This document shows positions 63,908 through 64,000 of a stretch of 64,000 nucleotides of DNA, one piece after another. This stretch comes from Acholoe squamosa (taxonomy: Eukaryota > Annelida > Polychaeta > Phyllodocida > Polynoidae), in the NCBI GenBank assembly GCA_949317995.1, contig OX439045.1, positions 5,885,674 through 5,949,673 of the forward strand. Direction: 5' to 3'. The stretch's first letter is position 1; each line of letters begins with the position of its first letter. The notes beneath the pieces are model-generated. The model made no database searches. It was not told where the DNA came from and saw nothing but the letters and a program-made list of their open reading frames with translations. The position numbers were made by a program, and so were the translations under genes.

Positions 63908-64000
63908 TAGTACACAAGGGAAGTTTGGTTCTCTACTTATTTTATGTTTTTAGAGGGTTTAATTAACTGAAAATTAACAAAATCCGTTACCGTAGTTCCC

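Overview
This window is nuclear DNA of an animal, most likely a marine invertebrate. The evidence is spliced genes with GT-AG introns, LINE, DIRS and LTR retroelement debris, tRNA-headed SINEs, dozens of terminal-inverted-repeat (TIR) miniatures and long microsatellites. I see no bacterial gene organisation, rRNA, CRISPR array or plasmid feature. The SINE with a (TCAC)n tail and the MS4A-like gene fit a lophotrochozoan or invertebrate deuterostome, but I cannot place the species.

Only three loci look like real protein-coding genes. (1) A four-transmembrane MS4A/CD20-like gene on the + strand, 22791-31371. It has seven phase-consistent exons encoding about 250 residues and a C-terminal PPPPY motif. 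Its introns are full of transposons, and a decayed copy of its sixth exon lies 6 kb downstream at 37432-37516. (2) A transposase-like gene on the + strand, 40402-45254. Three short basic exons can end in an alternative terminal exon (139 residues) or splice in frame to one very long exon (about 1,124 residues). The long product has a cysteine cluster, a possible D-D-E RNase H-like core, an acidic Ser/Asp/Glu tract and an SH3-like C-terminus. The locus is bracketed by nine copies of a motif close to CACCGTGCGTAGGTCC, and the outermost two form an inverted pair at 38172 and 46720. I read the 8.6 kb between them as a large DNA transposon not described to my knowledge, or a domesticated relative. 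(3) The last two exons of an AEN/ISG20-type DEDDh exonuclease on the - strand, 62013-63192, whose 5' exons lie beyond the window.

Layout: 0-18 kb is intergenic repeat mosaic with foldback elements, one 600-bp solo LTR and a GTA microsatellite in a degenerate repeat field. 18-22 kb holds a second solo LTR and two antisense LINE tails. 22-38 kb is the MS4A-like gene, with a DIRS fragment, a near full-length LINE 3' half and many miniatures in its introns, plus the repeat-rich tract downstream. 38-47 kb is the candidate transposon. 47-50 kb carries a roughly 190-bp tandem array. 51-52 kb is a cluster of GCATCATG foldback elements abutting a 3.9-kb, 17-bp minisatellite (51831-55770). 56-62 kb holds a SINE split by a Harbinger-like miniature and a 4.5-kb long-armed foldback element. 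The exonuclease exons and further repeats close the window.

Most long open frames are spurious, notably 200-500 codon frames in the minisatellite that stay open only because the 17-bp unit has no antisense stop in any frame.
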